Assembly: GCA_026182355.1 (NCBI GenBank)
Contig: JAPFBL010000171.1
Location: 496,001-560,000 of the forward strand
Direction of reading: 5' to 3'
DNA length: 64,000 nt
DNA from: Hermatobates lingyangjiaoensis
Lineage: Eukaryota > Arthropoda > Insecta > Hemiptera > Hermatobatidae
Positions 46,358-59,313 of the stretch are shown here, one piece after another (positions within the stretch are counted from its first letter, which is position 1; each line of letters begins with the position of its first letter). A program made the position numbers and the translations under genes. The notes under the pieces are model-generated. The model did not search any database, was not told the origin of the DNA, and saw only the letters and a list, made by a program, of their open reading frames with translations.

Positions 46358-47059
46358 TATATATATAGTTATATTGGGTACGGCTTATTGTTTATGTGCA
46401 TTTCCTTATATAGTTTTGCTTTGATATATTATTATATTGCTTTAATAAACGTTTTTATAAAATTTCTATTTATAAATACGGCAATTCATTAAATTCTTTG
46501 TTCTTGAAATTTATTTTTCACATGTATTATACGAAAAATTAAATAAAATATTCATATTTCCTACATTTTGTTGTCTACTGTGACTCTTTTTTGGAGCAAG
46601 TAATGATATAAAAATATATTTGTAATACTTTAGTCTAAAATAAACTAGTTTAATTTTAAAATGTTTAATTTTAATAGCCGCTTCGTCTGTTTCGCAGTAT
46701 AGAATATGGCATATATGCATAAATGGTTGTTTCTAGTGCAAGGTTTTTGTCATTTTTCCATGACGGATCATTTGGATCCAGGAGCTGGCAGCGTGGGATA
46801 ATTATATGATGAATCACATGTGATTTTAATTGTTTTTTACTTTAGCGTTAGTAAATAATGGAATACTGGTACTTCATTAGATGTGATAGTTGCTAATTTG
46901 TATTTGTGCCGGCTTTAAAATTAAGAGTTCCTCCAGAGGTAATACTCAAGTAACATGTTTATTGCAGTTAAATAGATTACGGTTCTTAATAGCAAAGAGT
47001 CTTCAACCAATTTTAAGCTAAAATAGTTTTTTTTTTACAGTTGCATCATGTTAAAACCT
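46358..47059. other. AT-rich DNA, nothing clear
   Basis: Starts in a TATA tract. A patch at 46,755-46,800 is less AT-rich (GGATCCAGGAGCTGGCAGCG) but has no convincing open frame with splice sites. Confidence 0.5.
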
Positions 47060-47470
47060 AAGTACAAACTAAACAGTAACAAAATTTTTAACTTTCTAGA
47101 CATAAATATAGAAGAATGCAAGCTGCAGTTTCAAACTTCTATTTACCCTAAGCCTGCGAATAATAGAATTAATCGGACTGCTCATTGACCGTTTATTTAT
47201 TTGCCCCAAGAGAACAAACAAAAACGGGACCATTGTAGCTTTGATTTACAGACCATTCCCCTATTCCACGAAACATTAGAACGTATTAAACCAGTTGTAA
47301 TCAACAATGGCTAAAAGCCATTAAAATTTTTTACGAAAGTATACAAATAAAATAAATGATGTAGAAAAGAGAATTCAGGTTGTATTATACCTAGATTAAC
47401 TGACATAGTATACTACAGAAATCATGATGCCAATACGATAAGACCAATTAGAGAATATTAAACGTTCTAA
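47060..47470 (+). pseudogene. Penelope-like RT/connector, decayed
   Basis: One frame reads FNFLDINI, LQFQTSIYPKPANN, then after stops LFHETLERIKPVVINNG, and later IIPRLTDIVYYRNHDA. These align with the LPFLDVLV, VYRKPSN, VLVNNGFSN and endonuclease-approach parts of the intact PLE. Several stops; dead copy. Confidence 0.6.
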
Positions 47471-47934
47471 TCAAAGCCAGCACCCCGCATGTTTTTCTGT
47501 CTTTTGCTTTTTTCTTTTTATGTTCATTCTATGCATAAGAAGCTAACTTACTGGTAACTATGTCCTGTTGCTTTTCTTTGAACCATATAATTTCTTATAT
47601 GATTTACGTATAAGAAATAAGACGTACAATTTGCGTACTAGAATCATACGAAAACGGTACTTTCTTTCGCATAACTTCTTTATAAAGTACCAAATTACTA
47701 TCGTTTGTTTAAATAATGTTCTAATTTTGTCAGAATTTTCAAAAACAAGGAAGAAAAGAAGCACGTGTAATACATATGAAGCTCTAATATGTATTCATAC
47801 TGGTTGCCGTCATCGTTGACACACTATTCTAATCAAGAACGGACTCAGGAACAGAGATCTTCATCGACATCAATATCTTGACAAACCTCCAAAATGAACT
47901 GAATCATATCTTTAATGGTTCGGGGCACTGCGTG

Positions 47935-48114
47935 TACTGATGGGTTGGTCAAGTGAAAACAAGTGAGTTGTTTTCACTTGACCAACCCGTCAGTACCACT
48001 TCCTTGGTGTTTTCCTGATGATGAACACAAAGTGTTCGAAACGCGTTGAATAAAACTTCATTTGTGTGGAGACTTTTGTTGGTTTATCCATTTTACCTCA
48101 GAATTAATTATATA
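47935..48114 (+). mobile_element. Penelope-like family D terminus with hairpin
   Basis: Begins with an inverted repeat of about 28 bp (47,935-47,962 and 47,968-47,995, centred on GGGTTGGTCAAGTGAAAACAA). It runs through the ribozyme-like core and ends TTTACCTCAGAAT. The same hairpin is the centre of the 63.4-63.8 kb palindrome; here the left arm stops after the hairpin, so it is an asymmetric version. Confidence 0.7.
48015..48047 (+). ncRNA. hammerhead-ribozyme-like motif, family D
   Basis: CTGATGA, extra U, GAACAC/GTGTTC helix II, GAA, palindromic ACGCGU, U. Flanks TTC and GAA can start helix I. Core identical to 15,241-15,273. Confidence 0.6.
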
Positions 48115-48926
48115 TCTGTTTGTAGAAAAACATTTTAAGGATTTCTGTGTGATATGTGATGACTCACTAATGTACTGACCCACTAATGACTCACTCGTAC
48201 ATGTAATTGTAGAAAAAACCTTTTGTTTGAAATTGATTATTGTAGTCTTCTTTTTTAGGCAATAAGAAAATCGACAGATGTTTTAGAGCATATAATATTA
48301 TTTAGCACAGGCACTAGTTTCTACAGAAGTGATGATATTCCCATTTAATTATAATTAAATATAGATGAAACAATTAAAAAAATATACTTACACTGTATCT
48401 CGCGCAATGTGAAAACGAAAATGTGATGTCAATGAAAGAACCTATTATTACACTATATTTTACTATTTTTGTGTGTTTCTTTGCAGTAAAATTCAAAAGG
48501 GACAAATTCACAAAGATTCTGAACTGACTGAATAGCTGACACTTCATTTTGAAGTTTGTTGTTGTAATTATTCTTAATCCGACTATGTATACTAATTAAT
48601 TTCGTAATATATTACTGTGTGAAATAATCAATTATTCCTAATTATTAGGTAATAATAATTTTGATTTGTTGTAAATATTATTATAACTAATTTCCTTGAT
48701 AAAATTGTCCATTTGTTTTATCTCTTTTCATTTTTAACACTATGCTCCTTTCCGCTGTCTTCCTTTGACAACAGAACAATAATTGATGTCTTGAACTGTT
48801 TTTCAGACGACACGTAGACCAGCTCTTTTCTTCTGATGAATCTGGATGCTAAAGTTATGATGTGAGTATTCTTTATTTATTTGTTGCCGACTTTCTTAAT
48901 GTGTTACTGTATAGTTTGATATATAT
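48115..48926. other. AT-rich DNA, nothing clear
   Basis: No gene. A CTGATGA near 48,835 is not followed by a usable helix II or GAA. Confidence 0.5.
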
Positions 48927-49195
<269 letters not shown>

Positions 49196-49317
49196 TTTAT
49201 ATATATGTATATATGAAGAAGAATCAACCACAATGAACACGTGATTTAATCAATGAAGTTCAAACCACAAAAAAGCAAAGAAAAGTTTGTGTCATCTAAA
49301 TTGACTCGGATCTTACT

Positions 49318-49362
49318 TTGTTTGTTTTCTGACGATCTAAAGTGAAAGGCCTCAGAGAATAT
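49318..49362 (+). mobile_element. family C 3' untranslated remnant
   Basis: GTGAAAGGCCTCAGAG and neighbouring text match the segment after the endonuclease stop at 10.6 kb. Confidence 0.4.
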
Positions 49363-49421
49363 ATTTCTTTTGTTTTGTTTACAAAACAGTAATGAATTGT
49401 CGACCGTGGAACAGACATATA

Positions 49422-49645
49422 ATATAAAAAGGATAAATCGGGATGCGGTCAGTTTCTTCCACTTTCAATCAAACTCTGCAGGTGTTTCAATTTTATTCAA
49501 AATCTTTTTCAAAGGCAAAAGTAGGAAAGTTCAGAACATATTCCTACTTTTGCCGTAGAAAAATATTTTGAAAAAAATCGAAACGTCGGCAGAGTTTGAT
49601 TGGAAGTGGAGGAAACTGACCGCATCTCGGTTTATCCTTATGTAT
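49422..49645. mobile_element. foldback of a further Penelope-like terminus
   Basis: Arms of about 105 bp (49,422-49,529 and 49,543-49,645) with a 13 bp spacer, diverged by roughly 15%. The outer text reads AAGGATAAA and the inner CAAAAGTAGGAA. The right arm keeps the end of a ribozyme-like core (GAA, ACGU, C at 49,580-49,587); the first box is not intact in either arm. Confidence 0.6.
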
Positions 49646-52222
49646 ATACAAATTAAATGAAACGATTTCACGAACTAAATCATATTCACAAAGCTAATGT
49701 AATTCTGTGGACTTCAAAAGAAGGTCTTATTGTCTCATGAAGACAAGTGTGATTCTGGGCTTAATGTCAATCTCTTGCAATTATTTATATAGTACTTCTA
49801 GTAATACATTTTGTCACTTATCCATTTTTCGTTATAGTTCAGTTTTAGTTAAGTTACATTAAGTTAATTAAGTTTCTTTTCTATAAGATATTTTTCATTA
49901 CTTCTCGGTATTCATTTTTTTGGTATTATTTACTTTTCATCCTTGTTTCTCTTTCGTATGTAATTTAACTACACTGATTGAGTGTTTCATGAACTATATT
50001 ACTTTCGTCATCGTGTTTATTCACCTGATTTCCTTATTCCGGTCAATACGGTCAATACAAAGGAGTATGTTTCTCTGAACTGTTTTATGCTCATTCTTTC
50101 TGAGAAACTAGTTTTTATATATTATATGTATATTTGTATATATATATATATATATATATATCATACATACAGACTCACAATGCAAATATATAGTTCTGAG
50201 TTAGTAAAAAAAAAGTATGAAAGATAATTCATACCTCTACATCCCCATTTTTGGTTTAAACAGTTTTCAAAGGTTTTAAACGGATGGTAAAGTGATGGTT
50301 CAATGATCACTGCTAGTTACCTACTTAGGCAGTTTCTAGCCGTCTCTACATAGTATATTTGGTCTATTTCCTTTTACTCTTTTGGAAAATGTTAAAAATA
50401 ATTAATATTTGTAAAAATGGTTTTCTTCCTTTTATTCATGTTTCTTTAATAATAATGAAATGTTTCCTGCTGTTCAAAATGTTTTCGCATTATTTATATA
50501 CGTAACAAGATTTAGTGCTAAACACCTGAAATAAAAATCAACGCCTAAACCAATGCAAGGAACTCACAAATGGGACTAATAGCTTTCATAACAAAAAGAG
50601 CACTAAAAGTTAAATTATAATTAAATAATAATGATAACATTAGTCAATAACTGATGTGATAACGACAATTAAAAATAATAATAAACGGAAAAATTTGTAA
50701 CATAAATATGTAAACTAATATTATAAAAAAATGTCATGAATTAAATTGAAATTATAAGTGGTTACATGGATCACATTAATGATAAAGATTTAGTCATTAT
50801 AATGTTCATAATGAACATTATATGAACAATATATATAATGCTCACATGACTAATGTTCATAATGAACAACACAGAAATCTTTCGTATAACATTCCATATA
50901 CTATAAATTTAAAAAAAGCCAAACAAACATAAAAAGTTATAAATTTGAGTAGAAACTGCATAATACTACTTCATATTTTAGGTTTCAGCATATTATAGAT
51001 TTCATTTTATCTTTAAAGCGTCTGACCTATTACAGTCTAAGAATATTATACTGTAAGAAGGTTTATAATAAATAATATTGTTATAAATTACCTTTTCTCA
51101 GGTCTCATAGCATAATTGGTGTAGAATGTTGAGAAGTCCTGATTTCCTTTATGGAAACATCTGAAAAAAAAATATTAATTACTAAATAAAACTTACACCA
51201 TAACAAGAATTACTTATAAGCTTATTGTATACTATTGAAAAAAATGATATCTAATGTAACATAATTGGTTATTAAGAATGAAGTATGAATATACTATCAA
51301 AGGAGGGAGAAAGGATGAGAGAGAACATGAGGAGAGAAAATGAAGGTGGAAAAGAGAAAGAGATACTTTTTAAATCTGAAAAATACAATTAAAAGATCTT
51401 AAAAAGTGATACGATAAAAATCCTAACATATAAAAATATTAACGAAAGTGATATAAGTTCTTTCTCTAGGGATCAAATTTAATACAGTATTATGATGATA
51501 AGTATTTGCTAGTGCCACGAGTAAGTATGTTTTTGTTATTTTATTTAAGTCATAAAATTATCTTAATATATTATAAAAATATATTGCTTAAAAAATAGCG
51601 GGTAAAGGAGGTGTGAGTCATCATAATTTCATTTTAACCCTAAATCTGTATCAATCTGCTCCAATATCTTTCACTTCCTTTCCATCTTATCATTCATTCT
51701 TCAGTTTGCATTGAATATTACTCCCATACTATTTCTGTCCCACAGTTTCTTTATATATAATGCTCATACGACTAATTTGTAAACATTATAAAACAATTAT
51801 TTTTGTTAAATTTCCTTACTCGTCTATGGATTGTCTCACCTCTTCCTATGAAATACTAACGCCGTCAAAATATAGTAGGGATTTTTTTGTAATTATTTGT
51901 ATGTGATTTTATATAAATGTTAGTATAAGTGATCATAGATATATATTTAAAGCTGTCAAGAGTTCGCTCCCTTCAATTCATTGCTAAATCCTTTAAACAT
52001 GAATTCCCCCTTCTTCTAATCCTCACTCATTGAAATACCTCAGTTTTTATATAGACATAGCTTTAAAAGTCTAAAAAGCACTTCGTCTAGCCATCTCTTG
52101 AAAACCTGTTTAATAACAAATATTATAGATTTTTGTACTACGTGTCATTTCTAGCCTTGCTCGAAATATTGACTTTAGTTTACAAACTATGAAAACAGTT
52201 ATTGTGTGGTATTTATATTTAC
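49646..52222. other. AT-rich DNA with simple repeats
   Basis: No gene. It includes (TA)n at about 50,137-50,161, palindromic TGTTCATAATGAACA copies near 50,803 and 50,858, and a purine-rich tract (GAGAAAG-type) at 51,300-51,364. Confidence 0.55.
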
Positions 52223-52636
52223 TCATAATGTATATTGGTATATATTGACAGCAGATCTTCTCTAAAGCATATTTTATTGAAAATGATCGCAGTTTCTGCA
52301 TTCATGACCTTTTTATTCACAGATTCTAGTCTCGTGGCTATTTTCTTTATTACAGTAGGTAAACTATAAATCATGTTCGCCAATGACATTTCCAAGAAAA
52401 TAGGTCAAGTGAACGAAAAAAATTTAATAGCATGTTCTAAATGTATACTCACCTTACTCTAAAAAACATATGATTGTTGACAGCTTGTTTTTTAGTGTAA
52501 GGTGAATATACATTTAGACCATGTTATTAAATTTCTTTCGTTCACTTGACCTATTTACTTGGAAATGTCATTGGCGAACATGATAAAAAGGTCGTGAATG
52601 CAGAAAACGCCATCATTTTCAATCATAATGTATATT
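52223..52636. mobile_element. 386 bp Penelope-like foldback with 14 bp target duplication
   Basis: TCATAATGTATATT occurs at 52,223-52,236 and again, same orientation, at 52,623-52,636. Between them (52,237-52,622) are inverted arms, 52,279-52,468 and 52,486-52,620, closing on a 17 bp loop. The left arm on the minus strand encodes PLE N-terminal motifs (RLESVNKKVMNAETA, FREDLL-IYTN). The right arm is a shorter copy with internal deletions. The flanking duplication shows that the whole inverted structure entered in one event. Confidence 0.7.
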
Positions 52637-53249
52637 TATATCTATGGTCAATCAATATGTTGAACCCTTGAACAAAACTTATTATCATCTACCTGTTTTT
52701 TTTGTTTATGAATTATGTTACCTTTGGGTAATATTGAACCTTGGAATGAACTCTTTCCTATTATGTTGCTTATCAAATGTTATTACTATTCTACTCTAAT
52801 AGTTAATATTTATTATTATCAAAAATGTTCACTTTCCTTCCAGCTATAAAAGTTTTAAATTATAATGAAAAGCTGGTCTTGAATTGAATTTAAGTATGGA
52901 AAACTGGCTAATTACTAATATAGTTATTCTCAATATAAATTAGGGTAATCTTATAGCAGAGTACAGAACACCGGAAAAAGATAACACTCGTTGAGAGTAA
53001 ATTAGATTTTTGGGATAGGGAAGAAAGAGTGATTTTTTTTTAAACTCTAGCATACCATAAAATTCCCAGTATAATAATTTTATGTAAGACAAAAAAATGT
53101 GAGACATAATTCAAAATTGAAAACATTCCTTGAAATATAATAAATTAAATTATCCCATGTCTTAAAAAAATGTAATAACCCTACATCTTAAATAAAAAAT
53201 TATCTGGAAACGATATTTTTTCTTAGTTTCTGACATTTGTCAGATATAG
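52637..53249. other. AT-rich DNA, nothing recognised
   Basis: No credible gene or repeat. Confidence 0.5.
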
Positions 53250-53535
53250 TTTTAAATAGGAAACTTTGTCTTTAATTTTCAATTTAGAAGGAGGTGAGAT
53301 AAACAAAGTAAGAGATATACTGGCTGTTGGATCAGAAGTCATATTCTCCTGTAAGAGATTATTTCGTAACTCGAAATTTACACTTTCCACTTTCACAAAT
53401 TATATTACTGGTGTAGTTGTACTAACGATATTGTATGTACGATTGGTATGATATAACGAAATAATCATATATATAGATAAGTATATCAATCACTATCTGT
53501 ACTACCTCCAGGAATGAATGACTAATAAACCTCTC
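53250..53535 (+). repeat. dispersed repeat shared with the 16-18 kb element
   Basis: Diverged copy of 17,497-17,760, recognised by GGAAACTTTGTCTTAAT-like, AGATTATTTCGTAAC-CGAAAT-TACACTTT and CACTATCTGTA-like blocks in the same order. Non-coding. Confidence 0.55.
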
Positions 53536-54610
53536 CCATTTAGACTTTTATATAATATACTCAAGATGTTTGATATTGTTTACTTCTATTAAAGTTGATT
53601 ATAGGCCACTACAGATTTTTCACATGTTTCTGACACTTCTTAAACAAATTAGGAATATTTCTAAGTTTAAAATGGGAATTAATTATATTAATCAATTTAA
53701 CTCTTATTGGTTAATAATAATATTATCAATTAATAATACATAAAAATATTGATAAAAGCATCAACTGTGAAGTAGACAAAAATAAAATTTTATCAGGATT
53801 CGGTAGGTTCTCAGGTTGAAATTAAAGCTATTTTTTAATTAAAAAATAGATTTGCCTATGAAACATTTTTTAAATAAAAAACCGAAAGATTGGCAATTAG
53901 GGTTTAATTTGAACCTGAAGAACTGACTGAGTCCTGATAAACTTTTATTTTATAATTTATAAATAGTTAGTAAAAAAATAAAACAAGAAATCAAATGTTT
54001 GTCAGAAAGTTTTGATATTATCTTTACTTATAGTAAAGTTGAGTATTGACAACAACAGATTTTTTTTAATTTGGTTAATTTTTATTTCACGTTTTTCTTG
54101 TGAAATTGGTGAAGGTTGGAGAGCAACAGTGTTGTCAACCCGTCTAACTAAATATTAGAGCCATATGTCTCTAAAACAGTGTAGGAGTGACAACAGCGAT
54201 TGAGCCGCCCAGTCACTTTAGATATACTCGTAGGTATGTTTAGTTTGCCATTAGACGCAGTGGCATAGTTGTTCCAGTGGGTTTTAGTAGTGGGTAGTGA
54301 AATAGTTTTTGAAGAATAACAATTAAATGAAGTGAAAAATATAATCAATGGATAAGCTAAAATTGTTCTAATATTCTTAGAATACTAATCACTGAGTGCA
54401 TGCCTATGTTTGAAGTTTCGATATCCTTAGCTGTTTGTTTTCAACAAGTCAATGTAAAGAGCTACTGCATTTATGTATGTGCTTATTAGCTACTAACTAC
54501 TCCAAAAACTTTAGTTTCAACAATAAACTTTAGAAATGTTGAAGAAATTTAATTTTTTCCATTCTAACTAGAAAATTGAAGCCAAATATTAGTCTAATAT
54601 TAACATAACT
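53536..54610. other. AT-rich DNA, nothing clear
   Basis: A small GGTTG...CAACC hairpin lies near 54,114-54,141. A TTTACTTATAGTAAAGTTGAGT block at 54,024 is shared with 18,211. No gene supported. Confidence 0.5.
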
Positions 54611-54796
54611 ATGGAAAATATTTTAGTATTAAAATCACTGAGCGGGAAACATTTTATAAAAACTGGTTCAATATGCAAAGCTGCTGAAAATAGAAAGAAG
54701 AAAATTGAATATCGACATTTGTTAAATCCCGAATTAATGTGGAAACAGTGGGGTGGTTGGAAAGGGTCTATCATACGCCGTTCTAGAAGCTTATAA
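54611..54796 (+). CDS. weak candidate exon or short gene, unidentified
   Basis: A 61-codon frame with less AT bias than its surroundings: SLSGKHFIKTG, then KKKIEYRHLLNPELMW and WGGWKGS, ending at a stop and followed by AATAAAA-like text. An acceptor-like TATTTTAG lies inside its start, so it could be a terminal exon. No family recognised and no partner exon seen. Confidence 0.2.
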   Translation: MENILVLKSLSGKHFIKTGSICKAAENRKKKIEYRHLLNPELMWKQWGGWKGSIIRRSRSL

Positions 54797-56624
54797 AATA
54801 TTATAATTATATAATATTATAATAAAATTATAATCTCATCTTAAAACACTAATTAGATGTCAACTAAACAAACTGGCTGTTTTCATGCTTTCTAAATTTT
54901 TCATCAGGAGCTATCATGTAAATTTACAATTTAATGCTTGTCAATAATTCATAAACACTTTCTTCGTAAAATGTTTTCCAAATACTCCCTAGAATAATCT
55001 CTCCTAGAATATCGAACTTTTTATTCTATCAGAGAGCAGAAACCCACCTTAATATCACTTAATGTGATTTGTGTACTTAATAGCATTTCAATAATTCTCA
55101 ACTCCTCTCTTTCCTGCCTAAACAGTTACTTACCTCATAAATTCAATTTCATTATGGGTAATTTTGTTTTAATATTTGGTGGCAATATGTAACACTATAG
55201 TACTCGATACACTATTTAAGTAATAGTGTGGAAACACTAAAACTGATCTCTCAGGACAAAAATCTAAAGGAAATTTTAAAAGACTTGATGCAGATTTTAA
55301 ATGGAATATAACTTTTAGAAGCAGTATATCGAATTTGATTTTATTATGCTAAATCATAATGCACATAATGAAGTAAACTAATGTTTATTATACTTTCTTT
55401 CTTTAACTATTTGATCTTTTTAGATCAAATACCTATACGTATTGGTAAAACGAGTACTAATATAAAATGCGTTTCCTTATTACATGAAAAGCGTAATGTG
55501 CTTTTGCAGTCTCTAAGGGCTATTGATTTACAGTAATGGCACAAGTCACTTCAGAGATTTTAGATATAAAGGCTCCAATAAAGGAGTTTTGTTCACATGC
55601 ACTTATCCTCTTACGTCAACACCACCCTCATATAATGTATATTTCTCATTCTACATTTTCTATACTGAACTACAGTATGCTTTTCAAAAAAAGTTATAAA
55701 TATGAAATTGAAAATAATTACGAATTCTTCTTTAACTATCGTTTACGTTTAATGTTTAAATGTATATTAAACATTACTTTAATGTTACGCATTATTTTAT
55801 CACAATTTCTTATTTATATTTACATAGTATTGGTGCACAATAATTAAAACCATGAAACGTCTTTTATTGTTTTAGTTTTATGGTCTAATATAAAAAAAAA
55901 TGAAAAAGACAGGGATTTTAATAATGACTAATTATTTAAAAAATAATTATGTATTATTTAAAAAATAATTTTTGTAATATTAAATACGAATATTACAAGA
56001 AAATACACGAAAAGAAAATAGCTTACTCTTATTATATCAGTGCAATCGCAGCCTCTCTTACGAGATATCGCAGCATCGTACTAGGAAGATCAGTTGACCA
56101 TTCCAGTTGCTACATATTATTTTCAGTTTAATATAGCAATAAGAAACGGTTTGTCTGTTTGAGTTAATAGTATTTGCTAAACTGATCAATTTAGAATCAA
56201 ACACTCCAAGTCACAATAAGTTGTCGTCAATATTATTAAAATATAAAACTCTATTAGAAATATATTGAAAAGATCAATAAAGTAAAGTAATTCAGCAACT
56301 TTATATCACGATAAAGGTGATAGTGAGACAAACAGCAAGAACTATCCTTCCTCAGATTCTTTTCTTCGCTTATAGATAATGTCATTGCATGACCAGTCAG
56401 TGTTTCAGATTGTTTCAATCAGGGATATAATTATGGCTATCGCAGTCGGTTCGCCTTCCTCCTTGACTGCTGAAGTACCACAAAGTATAGCCCATTAGTT
56501 AATCAACACTACTTACTGGGCTCTACTTTCTTAATAGCCCGTGAAATGATTTAATTATAATTAAACTGAGAGGCGCAATTTAATTATAATATGCACTTTA
56601 TAAAATACTAGACATCCTTTAGAA
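54797..56624. other. AT-rich DNA, nothing recognised
   Basis: Short frames at 55,536-55,847 and 55,949-56,131 have no motif; the first has some coding-like text at its start (MAQVTSEILDIKAPIKEF) but then turns low-complexity. Confidence 0.45.
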
Positions 56625-57060
56625 GATTGTGTTTTCGGCTGTAGACTGGTAGGTCCCGGATTCCATTTGCACTCTTCACGTTTGATTTCTTATTGTGTGG
56701 TAGGGGGTCGGGGTGGCAAAATGTAAGCATATTACGTCAAGTTCGAGCCTGTACGATGTTAGACAGTCGTTAATGATCGTGTGGTAGGGGATCGGTGTGG
56801 CAAATTGTAAGCATATCGTCCCTCTGAGGGGACATTCAGCTGTCAAGTCTGAGCCTGTACGATGATGATGTACGACCTCGTTAATCGTAATTTTTACGAG
56901 CTAATTTTTACGTAAGTTACGAGCTCGTAATGATCATTTACGAGTCGTTAATGATCGTGTGGTAGGGGGTCAGTGTGGCAAAATGTAAGCATATCGTCCC
57001 TCTGAGGGGACATTCAGCTGTCAAGTCTAAGCCTGTACAATGTTAGACGTTAATGATCAC
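56625..57060 (+). mobile_element. SINE with three tandem core modules
   Basis: A B-box-like GGTCCCGGATTCC (about 56,650) is followed by three copies of a module of about 105 bp: GTGTGGTAGGGG, CAAAATGTAAGCATATCGTCCC, GGGGACATTCAGCTG, GAGCCTGTACGATG, GTTAATGATC (56,695-56,778 with an internal deletion; 56,779 to about 56,886; 56,956-57,058). TA/CG-rich spacers repeating TTTACGAG separate the last two. The GAGCCTGTACGATGT core is shared with the 30.4 kb SINE. Confidence 0.65.
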
Positions 57061-59221
57061 AAATCTACATTCACTTATTTAGTCAATTTAAGTAAGTTGC
57101 GTAAATTTAGGACTAGAGATGTAGAACATACCCTATAATTGTGCTCTCCTATTTCTAAAATGGGTGAAAAATAATAAATACATCACATTCTCTGCCAATA
57201 AAACATCACACAAGGATCTCTAAGTCTCTAAGGTTAGTTCATTGAAAAGAATTAGGTCCAACAGAGATCTCCTCCAAATACACTACAGATGATATGCGTA
57301 TTTTTGCATTAGCACATAAATAATAAATGGATATCATGATGAATCCAGCATAAAATCGTCAGAAATATTGGGCTAAACTAGTGGATATCAAGTGACCCCA
57401 GAATGGGCAGGTATAATATAAAATGTAATTTGATCGTCACGCTTTCAAGGTTCGGTATACACATGTCAAAATAACTGGTGTAACATGGTTGAAAAAAAAA
57501 CTCATTTATTGGTTAAAACTAAAATGTAATATTGAAAATAAAACATTTTTTTAGAATATTGAATAATTTTTTACAATATTAAATGAAAACAACAGTATAA
57601 TCTAATAATATAACACAACTTGCAAGGTTTTGAGAATAATTTTCTGATTTCTATTCCTCAATATGCGTCAGAAAGTCAGTCGTTCAGAGCACGCACAAGA
57701 TTAAAGATTATTTTCATTAATAAAACATCTTTCAAATTTTTGTAAAAAAATCAATGAAAATCAATTTTTGGTAATTATTTTCCTGTTGCCTCAACACTTG
57801 GCTAATAACTGAAAATATTTATATTACTGTAAAAAAAAAAAAATTACAAGGGAAATAATACATAGATACTGGATTTACTGGTATATACATAAATAAATTT
57901 GGCAATTTTACAAATTTTACTTGAAGATTTTAAAATTATTTAATGTGATTTAGTGATGTCAGTAATCGTTAGTTACATAAAAAATAAACATGTAGGTCAT
58001 CTGACCTCTTCTGTTATTAGAAATCTGCAATTCTTAACTATATTCAGATTGTTAATGTCGTCTTTCCTTGCAAATTGGATGGGATAGCTAAAAAGCAGAG
58101 GTTGGTGTCATTTTGTAGCAAAAATGGAACATGCCTGTCCAAAAACTAGAGTTTACAAGATGAAGAAATTGATATATTCAACTGTTTAATATGACCCTCT
58201 ACAATTTGTCTACAACTTGCTTCAACACGGCCTGCATTACTAATCAAACAAGCCTCTACAAGAGAACCTAACACAAGAGATATGACAACATTATGTATGA
58301 CCTGGATTGTATATTTAAAACAAAATAAACATTCCAGGAATGACATTTAATTTCATGCACAATATATTGAGCATATAAAATTATGTCGTTTTTTACATAT
58401 TCAATCTATGCTATAATAAAACAGTATAAACAACAGTTAATTATTGATAACAAACAAAAGGAAAACCAAAAATTAAGTTATTTAATTAAATTAACTTAAT
58501 TGTTGTTTATTAATTATAAAACTGTTATGACATCTGTTATGCCATAACAGACACAGATATAACAGAATATAACAGATAACACTGTTATGTTATATTATAA
58601 CACTGTATATGTATATGCTTATATAAGCATATAAGGTTATATTGCTTATTTCATTTTGTCTATTTAGATATATTTGAAGGATTCTGTTGAAATGTCTATT
58701 GTTATAACCATTGTTAATAAACGACTGTTTATGCTGTTGAATAGTTCCGTTGAATGTGTTCCAATCTGACGTCGTTTTCTAAGACCTAGAATAGGTGCTT
58801 TGATAATATTCTCTTTGAATAATAGTTTTGGGGCCATTCACTTACGCCATTTGGGTAGACTTCGCTGTAGAAAGGCTTCGTGTAAGTAGATGTTGAAAAT
58901 ACGTTGTTCTATTGTTTCACTTTGACGTCTAAAGAATTATTCATAATCTTTTTTATAATTTTTGAAGCCATAATGTAACCAAGCTTAAACTGTAATGTAT
59001 TTTTTTCCTCCCTATTAAGTTTATCAAATATCAAAACATTTTGAAGATAGTTGAAGACAACAGAAACACATTGATAATTCAGTTTTATTTAATTTAGCTG
59101 TTCTATTCAATTTAAGTGGAACATCAAAATATAATAGTGATGTCTAACAGTAGCTTTTATCACAGTATACACAACTTCAACCCTGAAGAAGGAAAATTAG
59201 CTAGGAGATTAAAAAAAAATC
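57061..59221. other. AT-rich DNA, nothing clear
   Basis: No gene supported. At 58,520-58,640 there is a patch of repeated and inverted ATAACAG/CTGTTAT words and a palindromic GCTTATATAAGC. Confidence 0.5.
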
Positions 59222-59313
59222 CATAAATAAAGGTACGTGAAATCAATTCAATTGATTTTAATACAACATGTATAAAAGAAGGTCTGCTTCCTACCTTCAC
59301 TATATATATATGA
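59222..59313 (+). pseudogene. Penelope-like N-terminal end
   Basis: A frame reads NSIDFNTTCIKEGLLPTFT and stops at (TA)n at 59,300. Homologous to the 40.9 kb and 11.3 kb ends and truncated at the same codon. Confidence 0.6.

Noticed and set aside
48830..48870. hammerhead-like motif at CTGATGA near 48,835
   Set aside because: No complementary helix II and no GAA at the right distance; a chance match to a 7-base box.
58520..58640. satellite array of ATAACAG words
   Set aside because: The words are irregularly spaced with mixed orientation; too short and irregular to call a satellite.
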